A stretch of 64,000 bases of DNA from Alicyclobacillus suci (GCF_017329615.1 NZ_JAFMTW010000010.1:33953-97952), one strand, 5' to 3'. Shown: positions 27,383 to 35,562, counted from the first letter of the stretch. Numbers and translations are program-made. The notes: generated by a model from the letters alone, not told the origin.

Positions 27383-29230
27383 ATGTGCGGTATTGCAGGT
27401 TGGGTCGATTGGTCACGTGATCTCACGAGTGAGACAGAGACCGTAAAACACATGGGCGAAGCACTGACTTCAAGGGGGCCAGACACGGCTGGATTTTGGT
27501 CGCATCCACACGCGCTGTTCGCGCATCGTCGTCTCATCGTAGTCGATCCCGACGGCGGCGTTCAGCCCATGGTCAGACGCTTTGGCGACAAGGAGTACAC
27601 GCTCGTTTACAACGGCGAGCTGTACAACACAGAAGATATCCGCAAAGAGCTATTGGCGCTTGGCTTCAAGTTTCAATCCTATTCCGACACGGAGGTCGTG
27701 CTGGTCTCATATGTCGCATGGGGTGAGGCTTGTGTTGAGAAATTTAACGGAATCTTTGCGTTTGCGATTTGGGATAACACGAACCAGCGGCTGTTTATGG
27801 CTCGGGATAGGCTCGGTGTCAAACCGCTATTCTACAGCCGACTGAGGCATGGCATCGTCTTCGGATCAGAACTAAAGGCGATTTTGGCGCATCCAGCCAT
27901 TGACCCGGTCGTCACGACGGAAGGACTTGCAGAGGTATTCGCCATCGGCCCAGCGAGATCACCAGGTGTAGGCATTTTTAAAAATATCGAAGAGGTGCGC
28001 GCGGGTCACCTGCTGATTGGCACGCCAGATGACATCACCATCCGCCAGTACTGGAAACTACAGAGCTATGAACACACGGACTCACTGGAGAAGACAGTCG
28101 AAACGGTCCGTGAACTGATGATTGACATCGTCGAACGACAGCTCATCTCCGACGTGCCCATCGCGACGTTTTTGTCCGGCGGCCTGGACTCCAGCGTGGT
28201 CTCCGCAATTGCCGCGCGCTATTTCGCACAACAAGGGCGAGACGCGCTGCATACCTTCGCCATTGAATTTAAAGATATGGAAAAATATTTCCAGGCCAAC
28301 GCCTTCCAAAAGAGCCTTGACGGGCCCTGGGCACAACTTATCTCTGAACATATCGGCAGCATCCATCACCGCGTCATCTTCGACACGCCCGATTTGGAGG
28401 CTCATTTGCTCCATCCGCTCTTCACGCGCGATTTGCCCGGCATGGCGGATATCGACACGTCACTCTATCTATTCTGTAAAGCGGTCAAAGAGCACGTCAC
28501 CGTGGCGCTGTCTGGAGAGGCAGCCGACGAAGTATTTGGCGGTTATCCATGGTTCCATCGAGAGGAATCGCTCAAGGCGGACACATTTCCGTGGTCGTTA
28601 CGGCTGGCCGAGCGCGTCAACATCATGTCGGATGAACTCAAAGCCGAAATCCATCCATACGAGTACGTGCAAATGCGCTACCGTCAGGCACTCGACGAAG
28701 TGCCTCGACTCGCCGGGGAATCGGCCCGCGATGCGCGGATTCGCGAAATTAGCTACCTGAGCATCACGCGATTTATGCCAACGTTATTGGATAGAAAAGA
28801 CAGAATGAGCATGGGCAATGGCCTAGAGGTACGGGTACCATTTTGTGATCACCGACTGGTCGAATACGTCTTCAATATCCCATGGGAGATGAAAACCGTC
28901 GGCAATGAGACAAAAGGCATCCTCCGCAAAGCGATGGAAGGCTTCTTGCCACACGATGCACTGTATCGCAAAAAGAGCCCGTATCCATCGACACCGAATC
29001 CCGATTATCTGGCACTGGTGCGCAGCAAAGCCCTAGCCATGCTCGACGACAAGCGTTCGCCGATTCATCCCTTTGTGGACGAAAATGCCGTGCGTGCGCT
29101 AGCCGCGATGAGTCACAACAAAATGGAACACCGCCCGTGGTTCGGCCAAATTATGGGCACCGCCCAAATGTTCCATTACCTCTACGAAACCAATGAATGG
29201 TTAAAGCAGTACAACGTCAGCGTTCGCTAA
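27383..29230 (+). CDS. asnB: Asparagine synthase (glutamine-hydrolysing)
   Basis: 615 residues. N-terminal class II glutaminase beginning with the catalytic Cys2 (MCGIAGWVDW), then the synthase domain with PP-loop FLSGGLDSSVVSAIA and LSGEAADEVFGGYPW. Makes asparagine from aspartate, ATP and glutamine. GGGGAGGA lies about 10 bases upstream. Monocistronic, with hairpins before and after. Confidence 0.95.
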   Translation: MCGIAGWVDWSRDLTSETETVKHMGEALTSRGPDTAGFWSHPHALFAHRRLIVVDPDGGVQPMVRRFGDKEYTLVYNGELYNTEDIRKELLALGFKFQSYSDTEVVLVSYVAWGEACVEKFNGIFAFAIWDNTNQRLFMARDRLGVKPLFYSRLRHGIVFGSELKAILAHPAIDPVVTTEGLAEVFAIGPARSPGVGIFKNIEEVRAGHLLIGTPDDITIRQYWKLQSYEHTDSLEKTVETVRELMIDIVERQLISDVPIATFLSGGLDSSVVSAIAARYFAQQGRDALHTFAIEFKDMEKYFQANAFQKSLDGPWAQLISEHIGSIHHRVIFDTPDLEAHLLHPLFTRDLPGMADIDTSLYLFCKAVKEHVTVALSGEAADEVFGGYPWFHREESLKADTFPWSLRLAERVNIMSDELKAEIHPYEYVQMRYRQALDEVPRLAGESARDARIREISYLSITRFMPTLLDRKDRMSMGNGLEVRVPFCDHRLVEYVFNIPWEMKTVGNETKGILRKAMEGFLPHDALYRKKSPYPSTPNPDYLALVRSKALAMLDDKRSPIHPFVDENAVRALAAMSHNKMEHRPWFGQIMGTAQMFHYLYETNEWLKQYNVSVR

Positions 29231-29290
29231 TCGTTCGTTCATCGTTCGCTTACGCAAACGCCTACTCCAATGTGTCAGATGCATCGCCAC

Positions 29291-29334
29291 AGAAAAGCTC
29301 TGCCTATCCACATTGCGACAGGCAGAGCTTTTCT
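29291..29334. terminator. Bidirectional terminator between asnB and mtnB
   Basis: 15-bp perfect inverted repeat AGAAAAGCTCTGCCT / AGGCAGAGCTTTTCT. The A/T ends give U-rich tails in both directions, serving the convergent asnB and mtnB transcripts. Confidence 0.85.
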
Positions 29335-29399
29335 GCGCGCGGAATAGCACAGTGAACCTTAAATGAGCGAGGAAGAACCACACGTCCGCTGGGCAAACG

Positions 29400-30020
29400 T
29401 CACCCAATATCGCGGGCGACGCCTAACCGGTACACATACTCCGCGAGGAACTCAATGGCCTCAAGGTGCCGCCGCGCCGCCTCCGGCGTATCCCCCCAAG
29501 CGTAAATCCCGTGGTTCCTGACGAGTACGGCTGGCACTTCAGCGCGCGCCGCCTCGGCAACAGCTTGGCCAAGGCGCGCTAAATCCGCGTAGTTCGGGAC
29601 GATGGGGATACTGATTTCCGCATCTTCTTCCCAGTGTCCCAAGGCCTTTAGCAACTCGTGACCATGAATGGCCACGGCCCCCTCGTCCCCATACAACTCA
29701 CTGACCAGATTATTAAATACTGTGTGAACGTGTAGAATGCTGCCACAAGAAAACTTGCGGTACAACTCGATATGAACACTCGTCTCCGCTGACGGCCGAT
29801 AGACGGTATCTGTTTGTACCTGCATATGTTCATCAACACATAAGATGTCGTTTGCTTGCAGCCGCTGTTTGTCCGCACCACTGCGGGTAATGGCAATTTT
29901 CATCGGATCCCGCTCGACCAACACCGAGAGATTTCCACTGGTCGCCGGCAGCCAGCCCTTATGGCTGCAAAATTGCGCCAACGAAATCACCGCTTGCGCG
30001 GCTTCGTCAAAGGTGTGCAT
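29400..30020 (-). CDS. mtnB: Methylthioribulose-1-phosphate dehydratase
   Basis: 206 residues from ATG 30020. Class II aldolase fold, zinc enzyme of the methionine salvage pathway. Signature GWLPATSGNLSV, zinc ligands in ILHVHTVFNN and the EIYAWG-like VRNHGIYAWGDT. The start overlaps the end of mtnX by 14 bases; an upstream ATG at 30044 is also possible. Third gene of mtnW-mtnX-mtnB. Confidence 0.93.
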   Translation of the reverse strand: MHTFDEAAQAVISLAQFCSHKGWLPATSGNLSVLVERDPMKIAITRSGADKQRLQANDILCVDEHMQVQTDTVYRPSAETSVHIELYRKFSCGSILHVHTVFNNLVSELYGDEGAVAIHGHELLKALGHWEEDAEISIPIVPNYADLARLGQAVAEAARAEVPAVLVRNHGIYAWGDTPEAARRHLEAIEFLAEYVYRLGVARDIG

Positions 30021-30690
30021 ATAGATTCGAACCCCCATCTTCAATCACATCGACAATATCGTAGAACGTATCAAATGGCGACGCGGGCAATGCTTGGTCG
30101 CGAACGAGATCAAGCAGACGAGCGCGGGCGAAGACGTAGTCCGCCTCTAAAGCCGCCTTGAAATCTGTCACACCGTCGCCAACCACAATGAAGCGCGTCT
30201 GTCCATCGGCCAGTTGACGCATCACACTTGGTTTGCACAATCCACAGTCACCCGTACACGCGTCATCGCAGAGAACCCCCCATTTCACGCGGCAGCGTGG
30301 GCCGCTGAGATCGAGTTGGTTACAGTAAATATCCACAGGTGTGGATAAGCTGTGGATAACGGGGTGGACAAAAAAGTCAAAGCCACCACTGACAATTGCG
30401 ACTTTCCACCCAAGTTGTCCACAGCTGTGGATAAATTCCTGAAAGCCCGGTCGCACCACTGTATTTCGCCTGGCGAATGCTGCGATTTCCTCAAAACGCG
30501 CCGACGGCAATAGTTGGAACATCTCCTCGACACCTGCGCGCACAGTCTTTTCCCCACGATAGACCGCCTGAATGATAGGTTCGGCCTCGTCCGGTACGAA
30601 CTCGCGCATCATGGTCGCAATCATATCCTTCTCTGCGATGGTTCCGTCAAAATCACAAATGACACGAACGTTCACGTAGGAATCCCCCAC
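30007..30690 (-). CDS. mtnX: 2-Hydroxy-3-keto-5-methylthiopentenyl-1-phosphate phosphatase
   Basis: 227 residues. HAD phosphatase of methionine salvage acting on the MtnW product. Nucleophile motif ICDFDGTIAEKD, motif II VSGGFDFFV and motif IV VVGDGVTDFKAA are intact. Overlaps mtnW by 19 bases. Unusual feature: the coding sequence carries three perfect 9-base DnaA boxes within 95 bases (see separate entry), read as Leu-Ser-Thr or Ile-His-Ser codons. Confidence 0.94.
   Translation of the reverse strand: MGDSYVNVRVICDFDGTIAEKDMIATMMREFVPDEAEPIIQAVYRGEKTVRAGVEEMFQLLPSARFEEIAAFARRNTVVRPGFQEFIHSCGQLGWKVAIVSGGFDFFVHPVIHSLSTPVDIYCNQLDLSGPRCRVKWGVLCDDACTGDCGLCKPSVMRQLADGQTRFIVVGDGVTDFKAALEADYVFARARLLDLVRDQALPASPFDTFYDIVDVIEDGGSNLYAHL
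30340..30434 (-). promoter_or_regulatory. Cluster of three perfect DnaA boxes inside mtnX
   Basis: TGTGGATAA (plus-strand reading, i.e. TTATCCACA on minus) at 30340-30348, 30351-30359 and 30426-30434, all in one orientation; one-mismatch copies at 30329-30337 and 30415-30423. Together with 31660-31668 and the pair at 32058-32081 the region has six exact boxes. Confidence 0.7.
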
Positions 30691-31907
30691 TTCTCCAACG
30701 CTTGGCGCAATCTGTCACTGTCCTTGGCTGCGTCGACCAGTGACTGACCTCCCTGAACCGCGCGAATGGCTTCCACGAACGCCTGCCCGCCTGCAGCAGG
30801 GCCGCCCGGATGGCCGTGAATCCCGCCGCCTGCGTTGACAATCAAGTCATTGCCAAAGTCGCGGTACAACTGTGGAACCAACCCCGGATAAATCCCCGCT
30901 GATGGTGCGGGCAACGCAGGTCTGTGGACAGACTCGCTGCGCAAGTGCCCGATGAGTCGCGCTGTGGCAGCCTCGCCAAGTACGACAGAACCATACATCG
31001 ACGGAAAAATCACCATGTCGGCCCCCGCCATTCGGGCCAATTGACCCAACACAATGTCTGCTTCTATGCCATAGGTATCCCCGCCGTAAAGGGCGCCGGA
31101 CACTGCTGGATGGGCAAGAATTGGTACATGAATCTCCGGATCAGCGGCCAACGCCGCGACGACATCGTACCCATACGCGACCATGTTGACCAACAAGGCA
31201 CCTGCCCCCAGCTCTGCAAGCTTTTGTGCGCGTTGTTGCAACTGGTGTACCGGACCAGTCAAATTGACGGCATACGCCGTCTCACGCCCAGTTTCCTCAG
31301 CTACTCGTTCTGCAGCAGCCCGATAGGCGACCACGCGCGCCTCCGGTGTCGCGTAAGCCTCCGTGAAGAATATTTCGTCGTCTTTGACGAGGTCTATCCC
31401 GCCTCGCGCCTGTGCCTCAAACTGCTCCACCAATTCTGGCAGCGTAAGCCCCACGCAGGCTTTGAAAATGCTCATGACGAGTGGACGCGTTTCAACGTTG
31501 TAGCGGGCGCGACACCCGCTGACACCAAACTTGGGCCCTGGAAACTGCGCGGCAAGCTGGTTAGGAATCTGCAACCGAATGAGACGAATTTCACCATCCA
31601 TGGACAGTTTCCCAAACACCGTTGTCAACAGCGATGCAAACGTCCCGTCGAAGTTCGCCTGTGGATAACCGATGGAGATCTCCGCGACGACGCGACCACC
31701 TGATACCTCGTCAATCACCTCAATGCCTTCCACTTGTCCACAATGCAAGGCCACCTGTTGATGGCGGGTTTGCACAAGTTCAGTCCAGCTCCCTATCGTC
31801 AAACCGACGGCGATGCCTTCGGCGCGCTTGGCCAGCGCCTGTGGATTGTCTATCACACGGTACGTGGCAATCACCATTTGTGGCTGGTTGTCCTGGCGTT
31901 CATCCAT
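30672..31907 (-). CDS. mtnW: 2,3-Diketo-5-methylthiopentyl-1-phosphate enolase (RuBisCO-like protein)
   Basis: 411 residues from ATG 31907 preceded by TAGGAG; an in-frame extension to 32042 is unsupported. Form IV RuBisCO-like enolase. The carbamylated Lys region GGIDLVKDDEIFF is intact, and the phosphate-binding loops HAGGG-type (NAGGGIHGHPGG) and HPAVSGAL are visible. First gene of mtnW-mtnX-mtnB. Contains one exact DnaA box (31660-31668). Confidence 0.94.
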   Translation of the reverse strand: MDERQDNQPQMVIATYRVIDNPQALAKRAEGIAVGLTIGSWTELVQTRHQQVALHCGQVEGIEVIDEVSGGRVVAEISIGYPQANFDGTFASLLTTVFGKLSMDGEIRLIRLQIPNQLAAQFPGPKFGVSGCRARYNVETRPLVMSIFKACVGLTLPELVEQFEAQARGGIDLVKDDEIFFTEAYATPEARVVAYRAAAERVAEETGRETAYAVNLTGPVHQLQQRAQKLAELGAGALLVNMVAYGYDVVAALAADPEIHVPILAHPAVSGALYGGDTYGIEADIVLGQLARMAGADMVIFPSMYGSVVLGEAATARLIGHLRSESVHRPALPAPSAGIYPGLVPQLYRDFGNDLIVNAGGGIHGHPGGPAAGGQAFVEAIRAVQGGQSLVDAAKDSDRLRQALEKWGIPT

Positions 31908-32051
31908 ACCCTGTCTCACTCCTACCGTTTCATCATCAACATCATGGCATACTGGCCAATTCGCTGTATAGCTGGGTAACTCGAAAAACGATTGAAATGT
32001 GTGTAAAGTGATTGACATTCTACATTTCCACAACCCATTCACACATTACTC

Positions 32052-32087
32052 ACACACTTATCCACATATTTCTGTGGATAAGTGTGT
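32052..32087. promoter_or_regulatory. 15-bp inverted repeat built from two facing DnaA boxes
   Basis: ACACACTTATCCACA / TGTGGATAAGTGTGT with a 6-base centre (tatttc) in the divergent mtnW-mtnD gap. Each arm holds one exact DnaA box (32058-32066 and 32073-32081); a one-mismatch box follows at 32094-32102. Could be a DnaA-responsive control element for mtnW or mtnD, or a replication-control site. Confidence 0.7.
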
Positions 32088-32245
32088 TAAATCGGTGGAT
32101 AACTCCAGATCATTCTCGTTTTCACAAACGTTCAGAACCGCCGCACAGTACGTAGACAAAACATCCCGGATTCTCTTAAGATAGAACAGTCAAACAACAT
32201 AATCGTCCATGTGGTTGCGAAATCATAAATTAGGAGGGCTTGCCT

Positions 32246-32782
32246 GTGGCCACCATTCGTGTACGAAATACCAACGAAGTCATTGAAGGCGAAACAGCGG
32301 TTCGCGCTTTTTTGACAGCCAATGACGTCTACTATGACCACTGGGATATCAGTGTCATTCCCGCACCGCTACAAAATAAATACGACTTGACGGACGCTGA
32401 AAAGGAGGAAATCCTCGCTTCCCTAAAAGGATACATCGAAGATCTCAGCGCAAAGCGCGGCTATATCAAGTGGGATCTGATCTCCTTGTCCGATACCACG
32501 CCGAACATCGAGGAGCTTCTACAAAAATTTGAGCAGGTTCATACACATACAGAAGACGAAGTGCGCGCCATCGCATCTGGGAGCGGCATTTTTGTCATTA
32601 AGGGCAATGACGGCTATTTCGACGTGATTCTCGAAGCGGGTGATGTCATCTCCGTACCAGAGGGAAATCCGCATTTCTTCACGCTGACGGATGAGCGGAA
32701 AGTGGTCGCTGTTCGCCTCTTTATCGATCCCGCCGGCTGGGTCGCACACCCCTTCAACGACCCCGCCTTCCAAAAAGCGTAA
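32246..32782 (+). CDS. mtnD: Acireductone dioxygenase
   Basis: 178 residues from GTG 32246, 8 bases after TAGGAGG. Cupin metalloenzyme that makes the 2-keto acid precursor of methionine. Metal ligands in HTHTEDEVR (HxHxxxE) and the second His in GNPHFFTL. Divergent from mtnWXB. mtnK and mtnA are not in the window. Confidence 0.94.
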   Translation: MATIRVRNTNEVIEGETAVRAFLTANDVYYDHWDISVIPAPLQNKYDLTDAEKEEILASLKGYIEDLSAKRGYIKWDLISLSDTTPNIEELLQKFEQVHTHTEDEVRAIASGSGIFVIKGNDGYFDVILEAGDVISVPEGNPHFFTLTDERKVVAVRLFIDPAGWVAHPFNDPAFQKA

Positions 32783-32798
32783 AATCCATCGTGAAAAA

Positions 32799-32832
32799 CA
32801 ACAGGGGCCACGCACTCGCGTGGCCCCTGTTG
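32799..32832. terminator. Bidirectional terminator after mtnD
   Basis: CAACAGGGGCCACGC / GCGTGGCCCCTGTTG with a 4-base loop, 17 bases after the mtnD stop and before the end of the micro-gene on minus. Confidence 0.85.
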
Positions 32833-32866
32833 CTATTGTGCCGCAATATTTGTGATGGGATCCAAG

Positions 32867-32977
32867 TTAGCACGTTGGGGTTGCCACCGGAGCCGCAGGA
32901 ACGAACAGGAAGAACAGAACGAAGATGATCAAAAAGACCACTGCCCAACGCGTATACCCACCGAAAACACCGTACAT
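32867..32977 (-). CDS. YjcZ-like sporulation micro-protein
   Basis: 36 residues, ATG 32977 after GAGGAGG at 7 bases. Begins MYGVFGGYTRW and continues as one hydrophobic helix (VVFLIIFVLFFLFV) to a Pro/Cys tail. The Gly/Tyr head plus a single membrane helix resembles the YjcZ family of sporulation proteins. The call rests on shape, size and the strong ribosome-binding site. Confidence 0.65.
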   Translation of the reverse strand: MYGVFGGYTRWAVVFLIIFVLFFLFVPAAPVATPTC

Positions 32978-33125
32978 CTTACATCCTCCTCTTTTGTGCT
33001 GCGTCGCTATAGGGTATGGTTGGGGTGTCTTTCGTGAGCAGGGCATTCGCCCGGATACCAGAGCAAAAGCCTTGCGCGAACGCGTTGTCCCTACGCGGAA
33101 CGCCGGCGTCTCAGCGCGCGAAAAC

Positions 33126-33154
33126 AAAAAAAGAGCCCCCTAGACGGGGACTCG
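33126..33154 (-). terminator. Terminator of the tRNA cluster
   Basis: Minus-strand GAGtCCCC-gtcta-GGGGgCTC followed by TTTTTTT, 8 bases after the tRNA-Asp CCA. Confidence 0.88.
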
Positions 33155-33161
33155 TTGGCTT

Positions 33162-33237
33162 GGCGGAGCTGACGGGATTCGAACCCGCGGTCTCCTGCGT
33201 GACAGGCAGGCATGTTAGGCCTCTACACCACAGCTCC
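33162..33237 (-). tRNA. tRNA-Asp(GTC)
   Basis: 76 bases with encoded CCA. Anticodon arm CCTGC-ctGTCac-GCAGG, acceptor GGAGCTG/CAGCTCC, T-loop TTCGAAT. Last of three co-transcribed tRNAs. Confidence 0.96.
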
Positions 33238-33240
33238 ACG

Positions 33241-33316
33241 TGGTTGCGGGGGCAGGACTTGAACCTGCGACCTTCGGGTTATGAGCCCGACGAGCTGCCA
33301 ACTGCTCCACCCCGCG
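33241..33316 (-). tRNA. Initiator tRNA-Met(CAT)
   Basis: 76 bases with CCA. Initiator hallmarks: unpaired C1 x A72 at the acceptor end and three consecutive G-C pairs (GGG/CCC) under the CTCATAA loop. Confidence 0.95.
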
Positions 33317-33323
33317 TCAGATA

Positions 33324-33399
33324 TGGTGGGTCATGAAGGAATCGAACCTTCAACCTGCCGATTAAGAGTCGGATGCTCTGCCAATTGAGCTAATGACCC
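33324..33399 (-). tRNA. tRNA-Lys(CTT)
   Basis: 76 bases with CCA. Acceptor GGGTCAT/ATGACCC, loop CTCTTAA with anticodon CTT. The outer pair of the anticodon stem is a T27-C43 mismatch (TCCGA/TCGGC); otherwise normal. First of the tRNA cluster. Confidence 0.93.
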
Positions 33400-33451
33400 A
33401 CACGAATCGAGAACGCTGATTAATATAACAAAGATGATGAATATCTGTCAA

Positions 33452-33673
33452 CTATTCATGGAGCGTAATATTCTCCACTTCGAATTCGCGCAACTCGGGC
33501 ACAAACGGACGCCCCTGTTCGGCTCGTTCCTCCAAAAATTTGCGCACCATCTTTTTCACGTCTTGAATCGCATGTCCCTTATTTTGACGAAGCACCTGAC
33601 ACATTGGAATCTCAGCACAAGTCGCAATGTGCATTCCATCCGGCAACTGAAAAATTGAAATGTGCAATTTCAT
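33452..33673 (-). CDS. Hypothetical protein, HicB-like shape
   Basis: 73 residues from ATG 33673; GGAGGAGG lies 14 bases upstream, a little far. Pattern strand-strand-helix: MKLHISIFQLPDGMHIATC, then EIPMCQV, then a charged helix (DVKKMVRKFLEERAEQ) and an acidic end. This resembles HicB/UPF0150 folds, but no toxin partner gene lies beside it, so no function is assigned. It probably forms a unit with the gene at 33741-34055. Confidence 0.55.
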   Translation of the reverse strand: MKLHISIFQLPDGMHIATCAEIPMCQVLRQNKGHAIQDVKKMVRKFLEERAEQGRPFVPELREFEVENITLHE

Positions 33674-33740
33674 TAAGACAAGCGCCTCCTCCGCGAATAC
33701 CCACCTGGATTGTATCACGGTAGACGCACATCCCAAAAGA

Positions 33741-34055
33741 TTACGCCTTTGATATCAGCAGGACGTCTTGCGCGAAGATGTCGCACGCTTCTAATGTCTG
33801 ACGAATATCCTCGGCCAAATCGTGCATAATCAATTGCGCCTCATCGTTCGTGAGCCCGTTCTCCACAATGACATCTTGATTGACCAAGAGATGAATCGAA
33901 TCGACACGCGCGCGACGAACGCGAAACGGCCTTGTCAAGCGCCGGCGAACATGGTAAATACAAATACGCTGTACCAAACTGTCCACAAGCCTGCGCTCTT
34001 TATCCGTCAGCGCGATCCCTGGATGTCTTACTTGTACTTGCAACACCTCAACCAT
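33741..34055 (-). CDS. Hypothetical protein
   Basis: 104 residues, not recognised. Arg-rich middle (RRRLTRPFRVRRARVD), a following beta strand SIHLLVNQDVIVE and an acidic helix. No signal peptide or membrane segment. ATG start preceded by AAGGAGC. Downstream neighbour is the HicB-like gene 67 bases away. Confidence 0.6.
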   Translation of the reverse strand: MVEVLQVQVRHPGIALTDKERRLVDSLVQRICIYHVRRRLTRPFRVRRARVDSIHLLVNQDVIVENGLTNDEAQLIMHDLAEDIRQTLEACDIFAQDVLLISKA

Positions 34056-34192
34056 TGCGAAAGCTCCTTAATTCAACACCGATAGTCTCTTTGCTATCGA
34101 TTCTACTAGGAGTTCCACCGTTTGTCGTTGGTGAGTGTTGCTAGTAACAGAATCTCTTTCCGGCACGCGCGATTCCAACCAAACCCCGCAAC

Positions 34193-34531
34193 TTAATGAA
34201 AGCGGTGCGAATGTTTGCGCTCGTGCCGGCCATTAGCTATCCAATCGTGCAGTTGTACACCGTCCAACGCGCCTTCCACATACGTGCCGTAGGGCGCGAC
34301 GTACGCTGGCAGCCAACCGTTGTTCCGCGCCCAGTCCAATGCTTCTTGCGGACTCGGATGGCCTGTAATCGGGTGACCTTTGCCATCCGTGGTGACAACC
34401 CAATAATTGTCGGGTTTATGATCCCCCGTAACCATCCAATCCCCCTGATAGTCATTAATGATGGGTAAATCCTCCGCTTCAAAATAAAACCCCAAACTGG
34501 AAAGTTTCTCGTGGTGCTCTTCTCGGCTCAC
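34193..34531 (-). CDS. Hypothetical protein
   Basis: 112 residues, GTG start after AGGGGGAG. Rich in Trp, Tyr and His; contains a repeat-like TGDHKPDNYWVVTTDGKGHP segment followed by SPQEALDWARNNGW, reminiscent of small DUF2188-type single-domain proteins but not assignable. Ends in a His/Arg tail (RHERKHSHRFH). Soluble. Confidence 0.6.
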   Translation of the reverse strand: MSREEHHEKLSSLGFYFEAEDLPIINDYQGDWMVTGDHKPDNYWVVTTDGKGHPITGHPSPQEALDWARNNGWLPAYVAPYGTYVEGALDGVQLHDWIANGRHERKHSHRFH

Positions 34532-34663
34532 CAGCTTCTCCCCCTTTGCGAGTCCTAGCTTACCCGCCGGGAAACGCGCTTATGTGCGAAGGGGTCGTCG
34601 GGGAATGCGCCGGGGGGCGGCGAACGGGATGCTCAACCGGGGCGACAGAAGCCGCCAACAGAT

Positions 34664-34678
34664 TGTCTTATTAAGACA
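34664..34678. promoter_or_regulatory. 15-bp palindrome, candidate operator
   Basis: TGTCTTATTAAGACA is a perfect odd palindrome in the 300-base gap upstream of the gene at 34193-34531. The gap (34532-34762) is otherwise GC-rich near the gene and shows no open frame of note. A dimeric regulator site is a possible reading. Confidence 0.4.
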
Positions 34679-34762
34679 CCGCCACCCTTTTTTCACCGAT
34701 TAAAGCACGAAAAGTGCCTTATTGAGCTTGTTGGGCCATGACCAACCCTCGAAACGCCAAAC

Positions 34763-34814
34763 GGCAAGGGGCTGTCCCTAGCCATCTACGATAGCCTTGG
34801 GACAGCCCCTTGCC
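34763..34814 (-). terminator. 16-bp inverted repeat, terminator-like
   Basis: GGCAAGGGGCTGTCCC and GGGACAGCCCCTTGCC separated by 20 bases, 20 bases after the stop of the four-helix membrane gene. No clear T-run follows on the minus strand, so it may act as a 3' stabiliser. Confidence 0.65.
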
Positions 34815-34834
34815 CGACTCAAAAATCTTTTTGT

Positions 34835-35164
34835 TTATCCGTGGAACAGCGCTGCGCCGAGGATTAACAGAACGTCTGTAATAACCCAACCCGTGACGCG
34901 GGTGCCCTTACTGCGGCGCCTACTGGTGAAGATGTGCGCGATGATGATGGCCACGACCATGAAAATTGGGTGCCAGACAAAGGAAGCGGCGGGTTTGGCC
35001 ATAATCCAGGTGATGATACCAATGATAATCTGCAGATCCATTAGACCAATCGCGGCACCCCGAAGCCCTTTTGGTGCGCCAGAGCGCGTGGAGATTTCCC
35101 AAATCGTCACCACGAGATCTAGGAGAATCAGTAGAAGACCATAAATCATATGGAAAGCAATCAC
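34835..35164 (-). CDS. Small membrane protein, four helices
   Basis: 109 residues from GTG 35164 after AAGGAGGA. Four hydrophobic segments separated by short polar loops; a basic stretch SRRRSKGTR follows helix three. Family not recognised. Monocistronic. Confidence 0.7.
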   Translation of the reverse strand: MIAFHMIYGLLLILLDLVVTIWEISTRSGAPKGLRGAAIGLMDLQIIIGIITWIMAKPAASFVWHPIFMVVAIIIAHIFTSRRRSKGTRVTGWVITDVLLILGAALFHG

Positions 35165-35308
35165 ATATGTTCCTCCTTGCTTGTACAAAGCTATCTCCAG
35201 ATTACCGCCTAGCTTGCGCCTTGTGCAACGGATTCAGCCGAATATTCGTGGCGAGACGACAAACAATACGCAAGTACACGATTGATTCCTGTCATGGAGG
35301 CGATGTCG

Positions 35309-35557
35309 ATGAAGTCTGTTGCAGTGGAACAAGGGCTGACTCCTGTCAAGCAATACTTGGAAGAGCGTGGATGTCCAGTGGTGGACATGACGGCAGACCA
35401 ACCGCAGTCCCAGCCGGGCGTGTGTGCCATCGTGATTACCGGTGCCGACAAAAATGTAATGGGCATTCAGACTGTGGTCAACAATGTCCCCGTGATTTCT
35501 GCGGACGGCTTGACGCCTGAAGACGTCTACCATCGCGTGCAGGAATTCATTCATTAA
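35309..35557 (+). CDS. ykuS: YkuS family protein (UPF0180)
   Basis: 82 residues from ATG 35309, 8 bases after GGAGG. KSVAVEQGLTPVKQYLEE, ITGADKNVMGI and VISADGLTPEDVY are the family marks. Function unknown. Followed by a strong terminator. Confidence 0.88.
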   Translation: MKSVAVEQGLTPVKQYLEERGCPVVDMTADQPQSQPGVCAIVITGADKNVMGIQTVVNNVPVISADGLTPEDVYHRVQEFIH

Positions 35558-35562
35558 GCAAA

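Noticed and set aside
30340..32102. Chromosome origin oriC
   Set aside because: DnaA boxes are dense, but dnaA and dnaN are not adjacent and no AT-rich unwinding stretch beside the boxes is clear; called a DnaA-box cluster only.
31908..32245. SAM (S-box) riboswitch ahead of mtnW or mtnD
   Set aside because: Expected in Bacillus salvage operons, but no S-box core or terminator was found in the gap.
33452..33673. HicAB toxin-antitoxin pair
   Set aside because: Only a HicB-like shape; no HicA-like partner with the expected small RNA-binding fold beside it.
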